Of a stretch of DNA of 64,000 nucleotides, positions 26,926-36,374 are shown piece after piece. The translations under genes were made by a program, and so were the position numbers. Each line of letters starts with the position of its first letter. Position 1 is the first letter of the stretch. Below the pieces are notes generated by a model, which worked only from the letters and a program-made list of their open reading frames with translations, searched no databases and had not been told where the DNA came from. The stretch comes from Bacillota bacterium (GTDB taxonomy: Bacteria > Bacillota > Sulfobacillia > Sulfobacillales > Sulfobacillaceae), in assembly GCA_026627385.1 (NCBI GenBank), contig JAPNUR010000005.1:1-64000 (forward strand). The letters run 5' to 3'.

Positions 26926-28821
26926 TTATCGGCTCAAGAGGGTGCCGACGTACTGCAAAATCGCCTGACTACACTCGGCGCAATAGCCGTCGTGTTCCAT
27001 CAGTCGTGCCGCCACATCGTTCAGCTTCTTGAGTTGTTCTTCATCTGGAGTCCGCGTCGACGTGGTCACTTTGACCACATTTTTGAGGTCGTTGAATAAC
27101 TTTGCCTCGATGGCCTGCTTTAGTCCGCTATGCGAACGGTAATCAAAGCGCTGACCGTGGCGCGCCAAGGTGGAAATGCGAATGAGAATTTCTTCCCGAA
27201 ATGCGCGTTTGGCGTTCTCGGTAATGCCAATTTGTTCCTCGATAGAACGCATCAATTTTTCGTCAGGCTCCACCTCTTCATCGGTGATGGGATCGGTGAG
27301 CTTCGTTTTGTTGACATAGGCCTCCGCGTTGTCTAGGTAGTTATTGAGCAACGCCTGGGCGGACTCCTCAAACGAGTAGACAAAGGCCTTTTGCACCTCG
27401 GTTTTTGCCATCTCGTCAAATTCTTTGCGCGTTTCGTAAATCAGGTTCAACAACCGCTCGCGCTCATCCTCGCTAAGCCCCGTATGCTGTTCCAACCCAT
27501 CTTTGAGGGTTTTTAACGCGTCGAGCGGATTAATGCACTTGACGCCTGGCTTGACCAACGCGGTCGACAAACGATTAATGACGTAGCGGGGCGAAATGCC
27601 GTCCATCCCTTCCATGGGAAACTCGTCGTGGAGTTCGCGCACATCCTTGGCGGTGTAGCCTTCGACCGATTCGCCGTCGTACAGCCGCATTTTCTTTATA
27701 AGCGACATGCCCTGCTTCTTCGATTCCTTGAGTCGCGACAGCACGGCAAACATGCTCGCCACGCGCAGTGTGTGCGGGGCCAGATGGACATCGCGCAGTC
27801 CTGACTCGCGAATCAGCTTGTCGTAAATTCGCATCTCATCGGACACTTTGAGGTTATAGGGAACTCTGACCAAAATCATGCGATCGCGCAACGCTTCGTT
27901 CTTCCGATTTTCGACAAAACGCAGGTACTCGCTTTCGTTGCTGTGACTCACGATGACTTCATCGGCATAAATCATGGCAAATCGGCCGGTTTTAATGTTT
28001 TGCTCTTGGGACAGCGTTAGCAAGCCATAGAGAAACTTCTCGTCGCTTTTCAGCATCTCAATAAATTCCATGAGGCCGCGGTTGGCAATATTCAGCTCCC
28101 CGTCAAAGCGATAGGCACGGGGGTCGGACTCGGACCCGTATTCGCCAATGGTGGCCAAGTCGATCGATCCGGTGAGTTCGCTAATGTCCTGACTTTTCGG
28201 ATCGCTAGGGGAAAAGGTCCCAATGCCCACGCGGTTTTTTTCCGAAAACACGATGCGCTCGACCGGCACGCTGTCAATTTGCCCCTGGTAAACCTCCTCC
28301 AGCCGCTGGCGACACACCGGACACAAGTCTCCCTCAATGTAAATGTGGTACTCGCGCTCAACCTCCGGGCGCAGCGCGTCGGGAATCAAGTGAAGGGGTT
28401 CTTCGTGCATGGGACAGTCACGAATCGCGTAGGTCGCGCCGGCTTCGGTACGCGAGTACGATTCCAACCCGCGTTTGAGGAGCGCGACGAGCGTGGACTT
28501 TCCGCCCCCAACCGGACCCATCAATAACAAGATGCGCTTACGCACTTCCAGCCGCTGTGCCGCCGAATGGAAGTACTCGACCAGCTGCTCTAACGCGTGG
28601 TCCAACCCAAAAATTTCCCCATCGAAAAATCGATAGCGGCGCGTGCCGTCGGGTAGCTCGTCAACGCCTTGCTCGGCAATCATGTCGTATATACGCGCAT
28701 GAGAAAGCCGGGCAATCCGCGGCTCTTCGCGCACGCGATTAAAGTATTCGCGAAAGGTACCGTGCCACTTTAGTTCGCTTTCTTGACTTTGAAAGGCTTT
28801 CAGGCGTTCCCACAAATCCAT
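26926..28821 (-). CDS. prkA: PrkA-type serine protein kinase/AAA protein
   Basis: A 631-residue PrkA/YeaG protein. The N-terminal AAA domain carries Walker A GPVGGGKSTLV (about residues 96-106) and a four-cysteine-like segment near DLCPVCRQRL; the C-terminal third is the PrkA kinase-like domain (EEILIRISTLARHGQRFDY). In Bacillus PrkA works in sporulation, with kinase and possibly Lon-like protease activity reported. The ATG at 28821 follows AAAGGAGGG. It is the last gene after yhbH and spoVR, the set that recurs in spore formers and stress-responsive bacteria. Confidence 0.95.
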   Translation of the reverse strand: MDLWERLKAFQSQESELKWHGTFREYFNRVREEPRIARLSHARIYDMIAEQGVDELPDGTRRYRFFDGEIFGLDHALEQLVEYFHSAAQRLEVRKRILLLMGPVGGGKSTLVALLKRGLESYSRTEAGATYAIRDCPMHEEPLHLIPDALRPEVEREYHIYIEGDLCPVCRQRLEEVYQGQIDSVPVERIVFSEKNRVGIGTFSPSDPKSQDISELTGSIDLATIGEYGSESDPRAYRFDGELNIANRGLMEFIEMLKSDEKFLYGLLTLSQEQNIKTGRFAMIYADEVIVSHSNESEYLRFVENRKNEALRDRMILVRVPYNLKVSDEMRIYDKLIRESGLRDVHLAPHTLRVASMFAVLSRLKESKKQGMSLIKKMRLYDGESVEGYTAKDVRELHDEFPMEGMDGISPRYVINRLSTALVKPGVKCINPLDALKTLKDGLEQHTGLSEDERERLLNLIYETRKEFDEMAKTEVQKAFVYSFEESAQALLNNYLDNAEAYVNKTKLTDPITDEEVEPDEKLMRSIEEQIGITENAKRAFREEILIRISTLARHGQRFDYRSHSGLKQAIEAKLFNDLKNVVKVTTSTRTPDEEQLKKLNDVAARLMEHDGYCAECSQAILQYVGTLLSR

Positions 28822-28901
28822 GAGATGTCCCTCCTTTTGCGATCCCTCGCGTGTTGTCCAGGGGCTGTTGCACACGAGCCTGGTTCGGAGTCGGAGCGTG
28901 C

Positions 28902-30221
28902 CTACAGCGCCACCTTGCTGTCTACCTTGCCGTCGTAACTAAGGACTAAGCGCTTGCCCTCCAGTCGGGTTTCCAAATGCACGGGGCGCCCCCAAATTTG
29001 TTGGACATAGTGCAGCGTACGCTCCGCGTAGGGAATGTCTAAGTCCAGACCTTCGTGTCGATGGATCAAATACAGTTCGCCGCGCTGATTAAAATCCCCG
29101 TCGTTGACATGAATCACGGGGATACCGCCGTGCACCAATTCGTTAATCAGCTGGTGCCGCACCGATTCCCATTGCCGACTTTTGACGACAATCTGGTCCT
29201 GATCTCTGCCGTACACGAAGAAGTTGAGGTCTCGCGCTACAGACTCGGTGAGATAGTTACGCACAAACGAGACGTCGTCGTCGACGGTACGCGCCAAAAA
29301 GATGGCGTCCCGCCCTTCACGGCGTTCAAGATCGGAAAAAATCGCGTATCCCAGCGCGTAGGGGTTCACCTGGTAGGGCGACGGCGCCGTGACCTGGCTA
29401 TGCAGGCGCGCAAAATCCACGTAATCATCGTCGCTCAAGGCCAGCGTGCGCATCAGGGTCACGTGCCAATAGCTGGCCCATCCTTCGTTCATAATCTTCG
29501 TCCGAATCTGCGGCCATAAATAAATCATTTCATCCCGCACCATGCCAATAATGTCGCGTTGCCAATCCTCTAATTGCCGACTTTCGGTCATCAAAAACAG
29601 CAACAGGTCATCCGCCTCTTCAGTTTCCGGCTTTACCTGGCGCGCCGGGAGATCGCGGGGACTCCAGTCCCAATCAGCGAAGGAGGCCGTGCGCGATGCG
29701 GGCCGCGCTTGGCCTGGCGCCCGTGCTGGCGTCACCGGACTCGGGGGACTCACGTGCTCTTCGATGGCGAGCACCGCATCCAGAAACCGCTCCACCGTCT
29801 CACGACCGACGTCAAACTCGTATTGGCGCACGCGTTCAGCGTGCTGGGCAACCACGTCGACCACATCGGGCATCGTGTGCTGAAACAAGTGATTGTGGCG
29901 AAAGAAGTCCACATGACCCATCACGTGGCAACGCACGAAGGTGTTCTCCAGCTCTGAGTTCGTGTCCAGTAAAAACGCGTAAGCCGGATTTGAGTTAATC
30001 ACCATCTCGTAGAGTTTGTTCAGTCCGTAGTCGTAGCGCGTCTTCATCGCGTGATAGGCCTTGCCGTACGTCCAGTGTGACATGCGGCCGGGAATGAGGT
30101 AGGCCGCATACTGATAGAGAACTGAGGCTGGCACGCTTTCAAAGACTACGGGGTATGGGTCGAGGCCCCAGTCCTTGGCCAATTGCCACAATTCGTCATC
30201 CGTCGGATAGCGCTTGTTCAT
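28902..30221 (-). CDS. spoVR: SpoVR family protein
   Basis: A 439-residue SpoVR/YcgB protein, needed for normal spore cortex in Bacillus subtilis; the biochemical activity is not known. The conserved N-terminus (GLDPYPVVFESVPASVLYQ, YGLNKLYEMVINSNPAYAFL) and the HVMGHVDFFRHNHLF segment are present, as is EGWASYWHVTLM. An interruption with Pro/Ala-rich sequence (PPSPVTPARAPGQARP) lies in the middle. The ATG at 30221 follows AAGGAGG that overlaps the yhbH stop, so the genes are coupled. Confidence 0.95.
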   Translation of the reverse strand: MNKRYPTDDELWQLAKDWGLDPYPVVFESVPASVLYQYAAYLIPGRMSHWTYGKAYHAMKTRYDYGLNKLYEMVINSNPAYAFLLDTNSELENTFVRCHVMGHVDFFRHNHLFQHTMPDVVDVVAQHAERVRQYEFDVGRETVERFLDAVLAIEEHVSPPSPVTPARAPGQARPASRTASFADWDWSPRDLPARQVKPETEEADDLLLFLMTESRQLEDWQRDIIGMVRDEMIYLWPQIRTKIMNEGWASYWHVTLMRTLALSDDDYVDFARLHSQVTAPSPYQVNPYALGYAIFSDLERREGRDAIFLARTVDDDVSFVRNYLTESVARDLNFFVYGRDQDQIVVKSRQWESVRHQLINELVHGGIPVIHVNDGDFNQRGELYLIHRHEGLDLDIPYAERTLHYVQQIWGRPVHLETRLEGKRLVLSYDGKVDSKVAL

Positions 30222-30223
30222 GG

Positions 30224-31363
30224 CTAACCTCCTTGCCGCGGAAAGAAGGTCTTGAGCGCCGGATAGACATCTTGCTTTTGGGTTATGGTCACCATCTTGA
30301 AACGGGGATGCTGCACGCGGCTAAAGGCCGACATCAAGGTGCTGGTATAGCCGCCCTCGCGGATTTCCCCGTAGCCAAAGACGTTCACAAGCGGCAGCAT
30401 GGCTTGCAGCAATTCGACCGTTCGCCGGTTATCGGCGTCCGACCAGTTGTCGCCGTCTGAAAAATGAATAGGATAAATATTCCACCGCTCGGGGGGATAG
30501 CGCGAGTGAATAATTTCATCACACAATTGGTAAACTGACGAAACTTTGGTTCCCCCGCTCTCCCCTAGTTGAAAGAATTCTTCCTCACTGACCTCCCGTG
30601 CCTGGGTATGATGGACTAAAAAGACCACCTCCACCGCTTGATATTGGGTGCGCAGAAACTTTAACATCCAAAACGCAAAGGTGCGCGCCATGAGTTTCTT
30701 GAAATCGCCCATTGATCCGGAGATATCGCGCATCGCAATCACCACGGCGTGATCCTGCGGCTGCGGCTCGTCAATCCAGGTCTTAAACCGTAAATCCTGT
30801 TCGCGCCAGCGGCCGACACGGGGGCGGCCCGCCCGCGCATTGCGCAAGAGATTCTCCTTGAGGCTTTTCCGCTTGTCGAGGTTACCCATCAATCCTTTAG
30901 GGCGAATGTCCTTGAAAATCCAGGTGGGCTCCGGTGTGTTCGAGAGCGGTTTTGGCTTTAAGTACGGCAAACCCAGCTCACTAAATAAGAGACCCGCAAT
31001 GTCTTCCCACGTTACCTCTGCCTCCAGGTAGTCAACGCCCGGCACATCACCAGGCTGTTGACCGCGCCCTGGCCCAGCACCGCGTTGACCATCGGGCACG
31101 TGTCCCAACACATCGCCCGGTTGGTGTTGACCGTGGTCCTGACCCACGCGATCACCTTGCCACGGGTGAAAGCGAAATTTGTATTGTTCTAGCGATCGAA
31201 TGGGAACCTTGACCACGCGCTTGCCGTCGGAGGCAATAATACTCTCATCTGAGACCAAATCGCCCAACCGATCTCGTAATGCTTCTTTAATTTTTTCCAA
31301 ATGCCGACGTTGGTCGATGGCACCGCGCCGTTCAAGTGACCAATCGGGTACGAACCCAGCCAT
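30224..31363 (-). CDS. yhbH: YhbH/YeaH family protein (DUF444)
   Basis: A 379-residue DUF444 protein, encoded beside prkA and spoVR in many bacteria; Bacillus YhbH is a sporulation protein. The C-terminal half is a VWA-like domain with DISGSMGDFKKLMA and GGTKVSSVY. A low-complexity Gly/Gln/His/Pro stretch (GQHQPGDVLGHVPDG) lies in the N-terminal third, typical of the family. The ATG at 31363 follows GGGAGGTG. A sigma-E-like promoter candidate lies upstream (31396-31422). Confidence 0.93.
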   Translation of the reverse strand: MAGFVPDWSLERRGAIDQRRHLEKIKEALRDRLGDLVSDESIIASDGKRVVKVPIRSLEQYKFRFHPWQGDRVGQDHGQHQPGDVLGHVPDGQRGAGPGRGQQPGDVPGVDYLEAEVTWEDIAGLLFSELGLPYLKPKPLSNTPEPTWIFKDIRPKGLMGNLDKRKSLKENLLRNARAGRPRVGRWREQDLRFKTWIDEPQPQDHAVVIAMRDISGSMGDFKKLMARTFAFWMLKFLRTQYQAVEVVFLVHHTQAREVSEEEFFQLGESGGTKVSSVYQLCDEIIHSRYPPERWNIYPIHFSDGDNWSDADNRRTVELLQAMLPLVNVFGYGEIREGGYTSTLMSAFSRVQHPRFKMVTITQKQDVYPALKTFFPRQGG

Positions 31364-31395
31364 GATGGACACCTCCCGTCTGGTGAGAGTAATCC

Positions 31396-31422
31396 ATCCT
31401 ATGCTGGATCCCTCGCAATTTT
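31396..31422 (-). promoter_or_regulatory. Candidate sigma-E promoter of yhbH-spoVR-prkA
   Basis: On the minus strand AAAATT (31422-31417) is followed after 13 nt by CATAGGAT (31403-31396). This resembles mother-cell sigma-E promoters (ATAtt-like -35, CATAcaxT -10, about 13-14 nt spacing). The family knowledge that prkA and yhbH belong to sporulation regulons fits. Confidence 0.45.
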
Positions 31423-31487
31423 GCTTAAGAGCGGCAAAAATTGCGCCTGTCCGCCGTCAGTCGCCACGGTTAGAGGCGAGGTAGTGG

Positions 31488-33650
31488 CTAACCCTCGAGG
31501 GAACCGTCTGAAGGACTGTCCAGCATGCGCTGAAAGGCTTCGGGGGTCAAATAAACGTCGCGGGGACGCGCACCGTCAGCAGGGCCAATAATGTGCTGCT
31601 GTTCCATTTGGTCAATTAAGCGTGCCGCGCGGCTGTATCCTACGCGCATGCGCCTTTGGAGCATGGACGTCGACGCTTGTCGACTTTCGACCACCAGGCG
31701 CACCGCATCTAAGAAGAGGGGATCGGTCTCATTGGCCACGGGAGGATCGTCATTGGCCGTGGAAAACTCAATGACAGCATCGTGAGGCAGAGGAGCATAG
31801 TGTTCTCTTAAAAACTTGACCACCAGTTCGGTCTCTTTTTCAGACACAAAGGCCCCCTGAATGCGCAAAGGCTTGGGAGCACCCACGGGGGCATACAGCA
31901 TGTCGCCTCGTCCCATGAGTTTTTCGGCGCCTGCCATATCTAAAATGGTGCGCGAATCCACTTGGCTGGAGACCGCAAAAGCAATGCGCGAGGGAATGTT
32001 GGCTTTGATGGTACCGGTAATCACGTCCACCGAGGGCCGCTGGGTCGCCACCACCAAATGCAGCCCGGCTGCCCGCGCCATTTGCGCCAGGCGGGCAATC
32101 GACTCCTCCACATCTTGCGGCGCCACCATCATGAGATCCGCCAGTTCGTCGATCACGATCACAATGTAAGGCAGTGGCTCCCGCGCGACCTGATTGTAGC
32201 GGGTCACATCCCGCACCTGTTCGCTGGCAAACAGCCGGTAGCGGTGTTCCATTTGTTGCACCGCCCAGCGCAGAGCCCCCGCGGCTTTCTTTGGATCGGT
32301 CACCACGGGCGAAATCAAATGGGGGATGCCGTTATAGGTCGACAATTCGACGACCTTGGGGTCAATCAGTAAGAGTTGCACCACGTCGGGACTGGACCGA
32401 TACAAAAGGCTCGTAATGAGCACATTCACGAGCACGCTTTTGCCGGAACCCGTCGCGCCGGCGACTAACAAATGCGGCATTTGGTCCAATCGCGCCACGA
32501 CCGGCGCCCCCGCAATATCCCGCCCTAACGCGACTAACAGCGGTGAATCGGACTCGGCAAATGGCGCACTTTCCAGGACCTCGCGCAACAACACGGTGGC
32601 AATTTGGTCATTGGGGACCTCGATGCCAATGGCCGACTTGCCGGGAATTGGCGCCTCAATGCGGACCCCCGTGGCTGCCAGGGACAACGCGATGTCGTCA
32701 GCGAGGTTCACGATGCGAGACACTTTCACCCCAGGGGGTGGGACAATTTCAAAACGGGTGACCGCAGGCCCCTGGCTGACATCACTCAGCTTGACGTCAA
32801 TGCCAAACTGCCGCAAGGATTCCACCAGGACCCGTCCGCGCTCTTCGGCGCTCGGTCCCCGTGGATTATTGCGCACCGTGGAAGGCGCCGTCAGTAGGGC
32901 TAGCGGAGGCGGAAGGTACGGATTCGGTCCCCGGGAAATCGCGGGCGGCTGCCGATGCGAAGGCTCTGGGGCGATCTCCTGCACCGCTTCCCCTTTATCT
33001 TCCACCTCGGGTTGAATCAGGGATCGCTGCGGGCGTGGGCGCTTGGTCTCGGCTCGCTCGCGCGCTGCCGGCGGTGCAGGCGGCCTCATCACCTCCTCGG
33101 CTTCAGGATAGACCCAATCTTTCAAAATCCGGCCTACCGTTTGACCCCGGTTAGCGAGCCACCGCCCGGCGAGCCAGGAGCCCTGGAGGAGCACTCGTGC
33201 GCCCTGCCGCACGCTGCCCCCAGTCAGCAACATGGTCCCCAGCACCAGCAACAACACCCCAAAGATCGCGCTGCCTGGTCGGCCCAACACGATGGCTGCC
33301 CACCCTAACAGGTGGGTCCCAATCCAGCCGCCCCACGCTGCTCCGCCAAAACCCATCAGAAGCGCCCCACCCAGGTAGAGGAGCCCCGCTCCCCAGGCAC
33401 GAGGCTCGCGACTCAACGTGGGCCGCGCATAAATTCTTAAAAGGCCGCTCACCATAATCGCCAACGGCACCAGCCAGGCCAAGATACCGAAGATAACCAC
33501 AAGGCCGCGGCCCAAATCCCGGCCTAACACCCCGCTATGGGGAAAGGCTAGCGATAAATAGCCCAACAAGCCCAGGGCCAATAGGATCACGCCGGCCATT
33601 TCCCGGCGCATTTCGCGACTGACTGTTCGCCGTCTTCCCGCTCGCACCAT
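31488..33650 (-). CDS. ftsK/spoIIIE: FtsK/SpoIIIE DNA translocase
   Basis: A 720-residue membrane-anchored DNA pump. Four N-terminal membrane segments (within residues 15-165) are followed by a Pro/charged linker, the motor domain with Walker [15 protein letters not shown] and Walker [13 protein letters not shown], the conserved [20 protein letters not shown], and a C-terminal gamma winged-helix domain ([19 protein letters not shown]). It segregates chromosome ends at division or into the forespore. The ATG at 33650 follows GGGGGA directly after the uppP stop. The tepA-ylzJ-ftsK neighbourhood matches the spoIIIE locus of Bacillus. Confidence 0.95.
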   Translation of the reverse strand: MVRAGRRRTVSREMRREMAGVILLALGLLGYLSLAFPHSGVLGRDLGRGLVVIFGILAWLVPLAIMVSGLLRIYARPTLSREPRAWGAGLLYLGGALLMGFGGAAWGGWIGTHLLGWAAIVLGRPGSAIFGVLLLVLGTMLLTGGSVRQGARVLLQGSWLAGRWLANRGQTVGRILKDWVYPEAEEVMRPPAPPAARERAETKRPRPQRSLIQPEVEDKGEAVQEIAPEPSHRQPPAISRGPNPYLPPPLALLTAPSTVRNNPRGPSAEERGRVLVESLRQFGIDVKLSDVSQGPAVTRFEIVPPPGVKVSRIVNLADDIALSLAATGVRIEAPIPGKSAIGIEVPNDQIATVLLREVLESAPFAESDSPLLVALGRDIAGAPVVARLDQMPHLLVAGATGSGKSVLVNVLITSLLYRSSPDVVQLLLIDPKVVELSTYNGIPHLISPVVTDPKKAAGALRWAVQQMEHRYRLFASEQVRDVTRYNQVAREPLPYIVIVIDELADLMMVAPQDVEESIARLAQMARAAGLHLVVATQRPSVDVITGTIKANIPSRIAFAVSSQVDSRTILDMAGAEKLMGRGDMLYAPVGAPKPLRIQGAFVSEKETELVVKFLREHYAPLPHDAVIEFSTANDDPPVANETDPLFLDAVRLVVESRQASTSMLQRRMRVGYSRAARLIDQMEQQHIIGPADGARPRDVYLTPEAFQRMLDSPSDGSLEG

Positions 33651-34430
33651 TTATCCCCCAAACCGCAACGCTGCCACGGCCAATCCTACCAGATAGGCTG
33701 AAAATCCACGCCACGCCCAGCGGTGCTGGACAACTTTCCGCACCCATTGTATCGCAATCATCCCGGAAATCGCAGCCACTAAGACGCCCACCAGCACGGC
33801 CGTCCAGGGCAGACCGTGCTGTTGCGCTTGGGGCCACTCAAAGGCGGTAGCCCCTAGCACGGCAGGAATAGCCATGAGAAAAGAAAATTGGGCAGCGCTT
33901 TCCCCATCAAGTCCCAGGGCGCGGGCCATGGCAATGGTGCTGCCGGAACGCGACAGCCCTGGCCATAAGCTCAACGCTTGTGCGAGGCCGACTAGCCACG
34001 CATCCCAGAGCGTGAGCTGGTCAAGCGAGCGCCCTTTCTCGGGCTTTGGTGCGCTGGGTGTAACCCATAACAGAACGGCCGTGCACAGCCACCCGAGGGC
34101 CGCTGCCTGCACGATATAAAGCTGCTCTAGCCAGTGACCCAAGCCAAACCCGACGATACCCGCCGGCACGCTGGCCACTACAAGACCCCACATGAGGCGC
34201 CACGCGGTGCCATCTTTCCGCACCAATTGCACGGCCCACTCGCGAATCCACTGACGATAGACCCAGACGACCGCCAGCAATGTGCCGAGGTGCAGCGCCA
34301 CTTCCCACTGAGCCCCGGCGCTGGCCAGGTGAAATAGCGTCCTTAACAAAATCAAGTGTCCTGAGGAACTAATCGGCAAAAACTCGGTAAGCCCTTGCAT
34401 CACCCCAAGCGCCACAACCGACACCCACAC
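33651..34430 (-). CDS. uppP: Undecaprenyl-diphosphatase UppP (BacA)
   Basis: A 259-residue integral membrane phosphatase that recycles the lipid carrier of wall synthesis and can confer bacitracin resistance. The signature GLTEFLPISSSGHLIL near the N-terminus and a second conserved region (GLSRSGSTIAMARALG) are present, with about eight membrane segments. A GTG at 34430 after GGGGGGGAG is the likely start. It is wedged directly between ylzJ and ftsK, an insertion relative to Bacillus order. Confidence 0.95.
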   Translation of the reverse strand: MWVSVVALGVMQGLTEFLPISSSGHLILLRTLFHLASAGAQWEVALHLGTLLAVVWVYRQWIREWAVQLVRKDGTAWRLMWGLVVASVPAGIVGFGLGHWLEQLYIVQAAALGWLCTAVLLWVTPSAPKPEKGRSLDQLTLWDAWLVGLAQALSLWPGLSRSGSTIAMARALGLDGESAAQFSFLMAIPAVLGATAFEWPQAQQHGLPWTAVLVGVLVAAISGMIAIQWVRKVVQHRWAWRGFSAYLVGLAVAALRFGG

Positions 34431-34479
34431 GGCACTCCCCCCCGATCACAAGGTATCGCGGGGGACCGATAAACATGCC

Positions 34480-34695
34480 TTATTCGGGTGTCAGGTGCAG
34501 CACGGTGTGCGGTTGAAACCGCGCATCGAGATAATCGGCCGGGTCGGTGGATAAGAGCCGCTCTATGACCCAGCAGCCGTCGGCCTCTTGGCGCGCCAAG
34601 CATAAACGACCAGCCAGTGTCACCGCGATCACCGCCGGTTCATTGGGGGACGGTGGAAAAATGTCTTCAAGGGCTAAGGGGGTATAAAGAATCAT
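34480..34695 (-). CDS. ylzJ: YlzJ-like small protein
   Basis: A 71-residue acidic protein matching the YlzJ-like family by its start [13 protein letters not shown] and position. Its function is unknown; in Bacillus ylzJ lies between tepA and spoIIIE, exactly as here. The start ATG overlaps the tepA stop (ATGA), so the two are translationally coupled. No membrane segment or metal motif is visible. Confidence 0.85.
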   Translation of the reverse strand: MILYTPLALEDIFPPSPNEPAVIAVTLAGRLCLARQEADGCWVIERLLSTDPADYLDARFQPHTVLHLTPE

Positions 34696-35468
34696 GGCGC
34701 GTGTCGCACCCTTCGTGGGGATACTTTCCGCGGTCGCTCGGCGGACTTTTCGCCCCGGCGAGTAGGAATGAGGCTGTAGAGCTTGGCTAACGCCTCCTCC
34801 AGTCCCCCCACCGCATCGATCAGCCCCACGTCCACCGCATCTTGGCCAACGAGCACCGTTCCAATGTCGCGCGCGAGCTCCCCCGTGCGAAACATCAATT
34901 CGCGAAACTTTTCTTCTTTGATGCGCGAATGTTGGGTCACAAAGTTTACCACCCGGTCCTGCATCTTATCCAAATATTCGTAAGTCTGAGGCACCCCAAT
35001 CACGAGGCCATTCATGCGAATGGGATGAATAGTCATGGTTGCCGTGGGGGCAATGAAACTGTAGCGGGTGGACACGGCCACGGGCACTCCAATCGAGTGG
35101 CCGCCACCCAACACGAGCGACACGCTCGGCTTGGAGAGACTAGCAATCATTTCTGACAGCGCCAACCCTGCTTCCACATCCCCTCCTACGGTATTCAGTA
35201 CCAGCAACAGCCCCTCAATGTCCGGATTCTCTTCAATGGCGACCAGTTGTGGTATGACGTGCTCATACTTGGTGGTCTTGTTTTGAGACGGCAAGACCAT
35301 GTGCCCCTCAATTTGGCCAATAATGACTAAGGTGTGAATCGGCGACTTTTGTGTCGGAACACGCGTTGTGCCAAATTCCGTGACATTTTCCGCCACGTTT
35401 TGTTTGGCCTTGCGTCGCGACTCGGGTTCGTGGTCGTTTTGCATGTTGAGTCGTGGTCGGGCCGCCAT
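34692..35468 (-). CDS. tepA: TepA, ClpP-like protease
   Basis: A 258-residue ClpP-fold serine protease of the TepA (translocation-enhancing peptidase) group; in Bacillus it degrades small acid-soluble spore proteins during germination. A charged N-terminal extension (about 60 residues) precedes the ClpP-like core with [18 protein letters not shown], the likely nucleophile serine in [11 protein letters not shown] and a histidine in [11 protein letters not shown]. The ATG at 35468 follows GGGGAGGAGG. It is divergent from ytrH with about 97 nt between them. Confidence 0.93.
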   Translation of the reverse strand: MAARPRLNMQNDHEPESRRKAKQNVAENVTEFGTTRVPTQKSPIHTLVIIGQIEGHMVLPSQNKTTKYEHVIPQLVAIEENPDIEGLLLVLNTVGGDVEAGLALSEMIASLSKPSVSLVLGGGHSIGVPVAVSTRYSFIAPTATMTIHPIRMNGLVIGVPQTYEYLDKMQDRVVNFVTQHSRIKEEKFRELMFRTGELARDIGTVLVGQDAVDVGLIDAVGGLEEALAKLYSLIPTRRGEKSAERPRKVSPRRVRHAP

Positions 35469-35522
35469 GACTCGCCTCCTCCCCTATGGTCCACTGCTGC
35501 TAGTGTGTCCCAATTGCTAGTG

Positions 35523-35549
35523 TTATTCGCTCTAAGCACGCATAAAAGT
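35523..35549 (+). promoter_or_regulatory. Candidate sigma-E promoter of ytrH-ytrI
   Basis: TTATT (35523-35527) is followed after 13 nt by CATAAAAGT (35541-35549), the arrangement of mother-cell sigma-E promoters. It ends 16 nt before the ytrH start, so the leader would be very short. ytrH and ytrI of Bacillus are sigma-E dependent, which agrees. Confidence 0.5.
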
Positions 35550-35565
35550 AACGGGGGGAATGCAC

Positions 35566-35904
35566 ATGCGGTGGTGGCTGGTCGCCCCTAAAATTGGCGC
35601 GTTAATAGCGCCCCCGTTATTTCTGGCGCTGGGTGTGACCGTCGGGGGAGGGCTCATTGGGGCCTTAGGGAACTGGCTGGCAGGACATGCAGCATCCGCC
35701 GATGCTAGTCAGATTGCCTTTAAAATTCGCATTTGGGCGGTCGCGATCGCCATTGGCGGCACTATCAGCGCACTCGAACACATCGAACAAAGTCTGACCA
35801 GGCGCGCCATGGCAGACTTGGTCAAAGGCAGCTTGACCATCTTTGCGGCGTACGCCGGGGCCGAATTAGGGTTTTGGCTCATCCGCTGGTGGATGATCTC
35901 CTGA
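35566..35904 (+). CDS. ytrH: Sporulation membrane protein YtrH
   Basis: A 112-residue protein with three hydrophobic segments matching YtrH: GVTVGGGLIGALGNWLAG, then FKIRIWAVAIAIGGTISALEHIE, and a C-terminal AAYAGAELGFWLIRWW. YtrH is a mother-cell membrane protein needed for efficient sporulation, of unknown biochemistry. Of two close ATGs, 35566 is chosen because GGGGGG sits 7 nt before it and only 1 nt before 35560. Its stop overlaps the ytrI start (TGATG). Confidence 0.88.
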   Translation: MRWWLVAPKIGALIAPPLFLALGVTVGGGLIGALGNWLAGHAASADASQIAFKIRIWAVAIAIGGTISALEHIEQSLTRRAMADLVKGSLTIFAAYAGAELGFWLIRWWMIS

Positions 35905-36374
35905 TGGCGCGTCGATGGGTTAAAGGCATCATCTTTGCCTGGGGTTTGCTCGTGGGCGCCAGCCTCATACAAGCTAAAACATGGATAAGCCGCACCCAGG
36001 CCCTTGAGGCCATGCGCCACGCCCAAATGGACGCCTTCCGCTGGCATCAGGAAGTCATTCGCCTCCAGGATGAACTGGCTGCCATTAACCGTCAGCACCA
36101 GCATGCCACCTATGTGAAAACGGTCACGCTGGACGTGCTCAAGAGCCCAGTGCCGTTAATTGACGTCGAGGCAGCCCTACAGCCTTACACCGATCCCTTA
36201 TTGGGCATGCCTCTCGACGCCATCAAACTGTCAATCCTGTACCATCTATTGCAAGATCGCCGGGTCACCATTGGCTCCCACATCTATCGGGTGGACGTGA
36301 AGGCGCTGCTCGTAAGTCCTGATATTCACGTGCTCCTCAGCTTGACCCGTCTTACCAGCGATCGTTCGGCCTAG
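35904..36374 (+). CDS. ytrI: YtrI-like sporulation membrane protein
   Basis: A 156-residue protein with one N-terminal membrane segment (about 7-26, GIIFAWGLLVGASLIQA), a helical, probably coiled-coil stretch (MRHAQMDAFRWHQEVIRLQDEL), and an extracytoplasmic C-terminal domain. Sequence resemblance to YtrI is weak to the eye; the assignment rests on topology and on lying directly after ytrH with overlapping stop and start. Its stop overlaps that of RNase J on the other strand by 4 nt (CTAG). Confidence 0.72.
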   Translation: MARRWVKGIIFAWGLLVGASLIQAKTWISRTQALEAMRHAQMDAFRWHQEVIRLQDELAAINRQHQHATYVKTVTLDVLKSPVPLIDVEAALQPYTDPLLGMPLDAIKLSILYHLLQDRRVTIGSHIYRVDVKALLVSPDIHVLLSLTRLTSDRSA

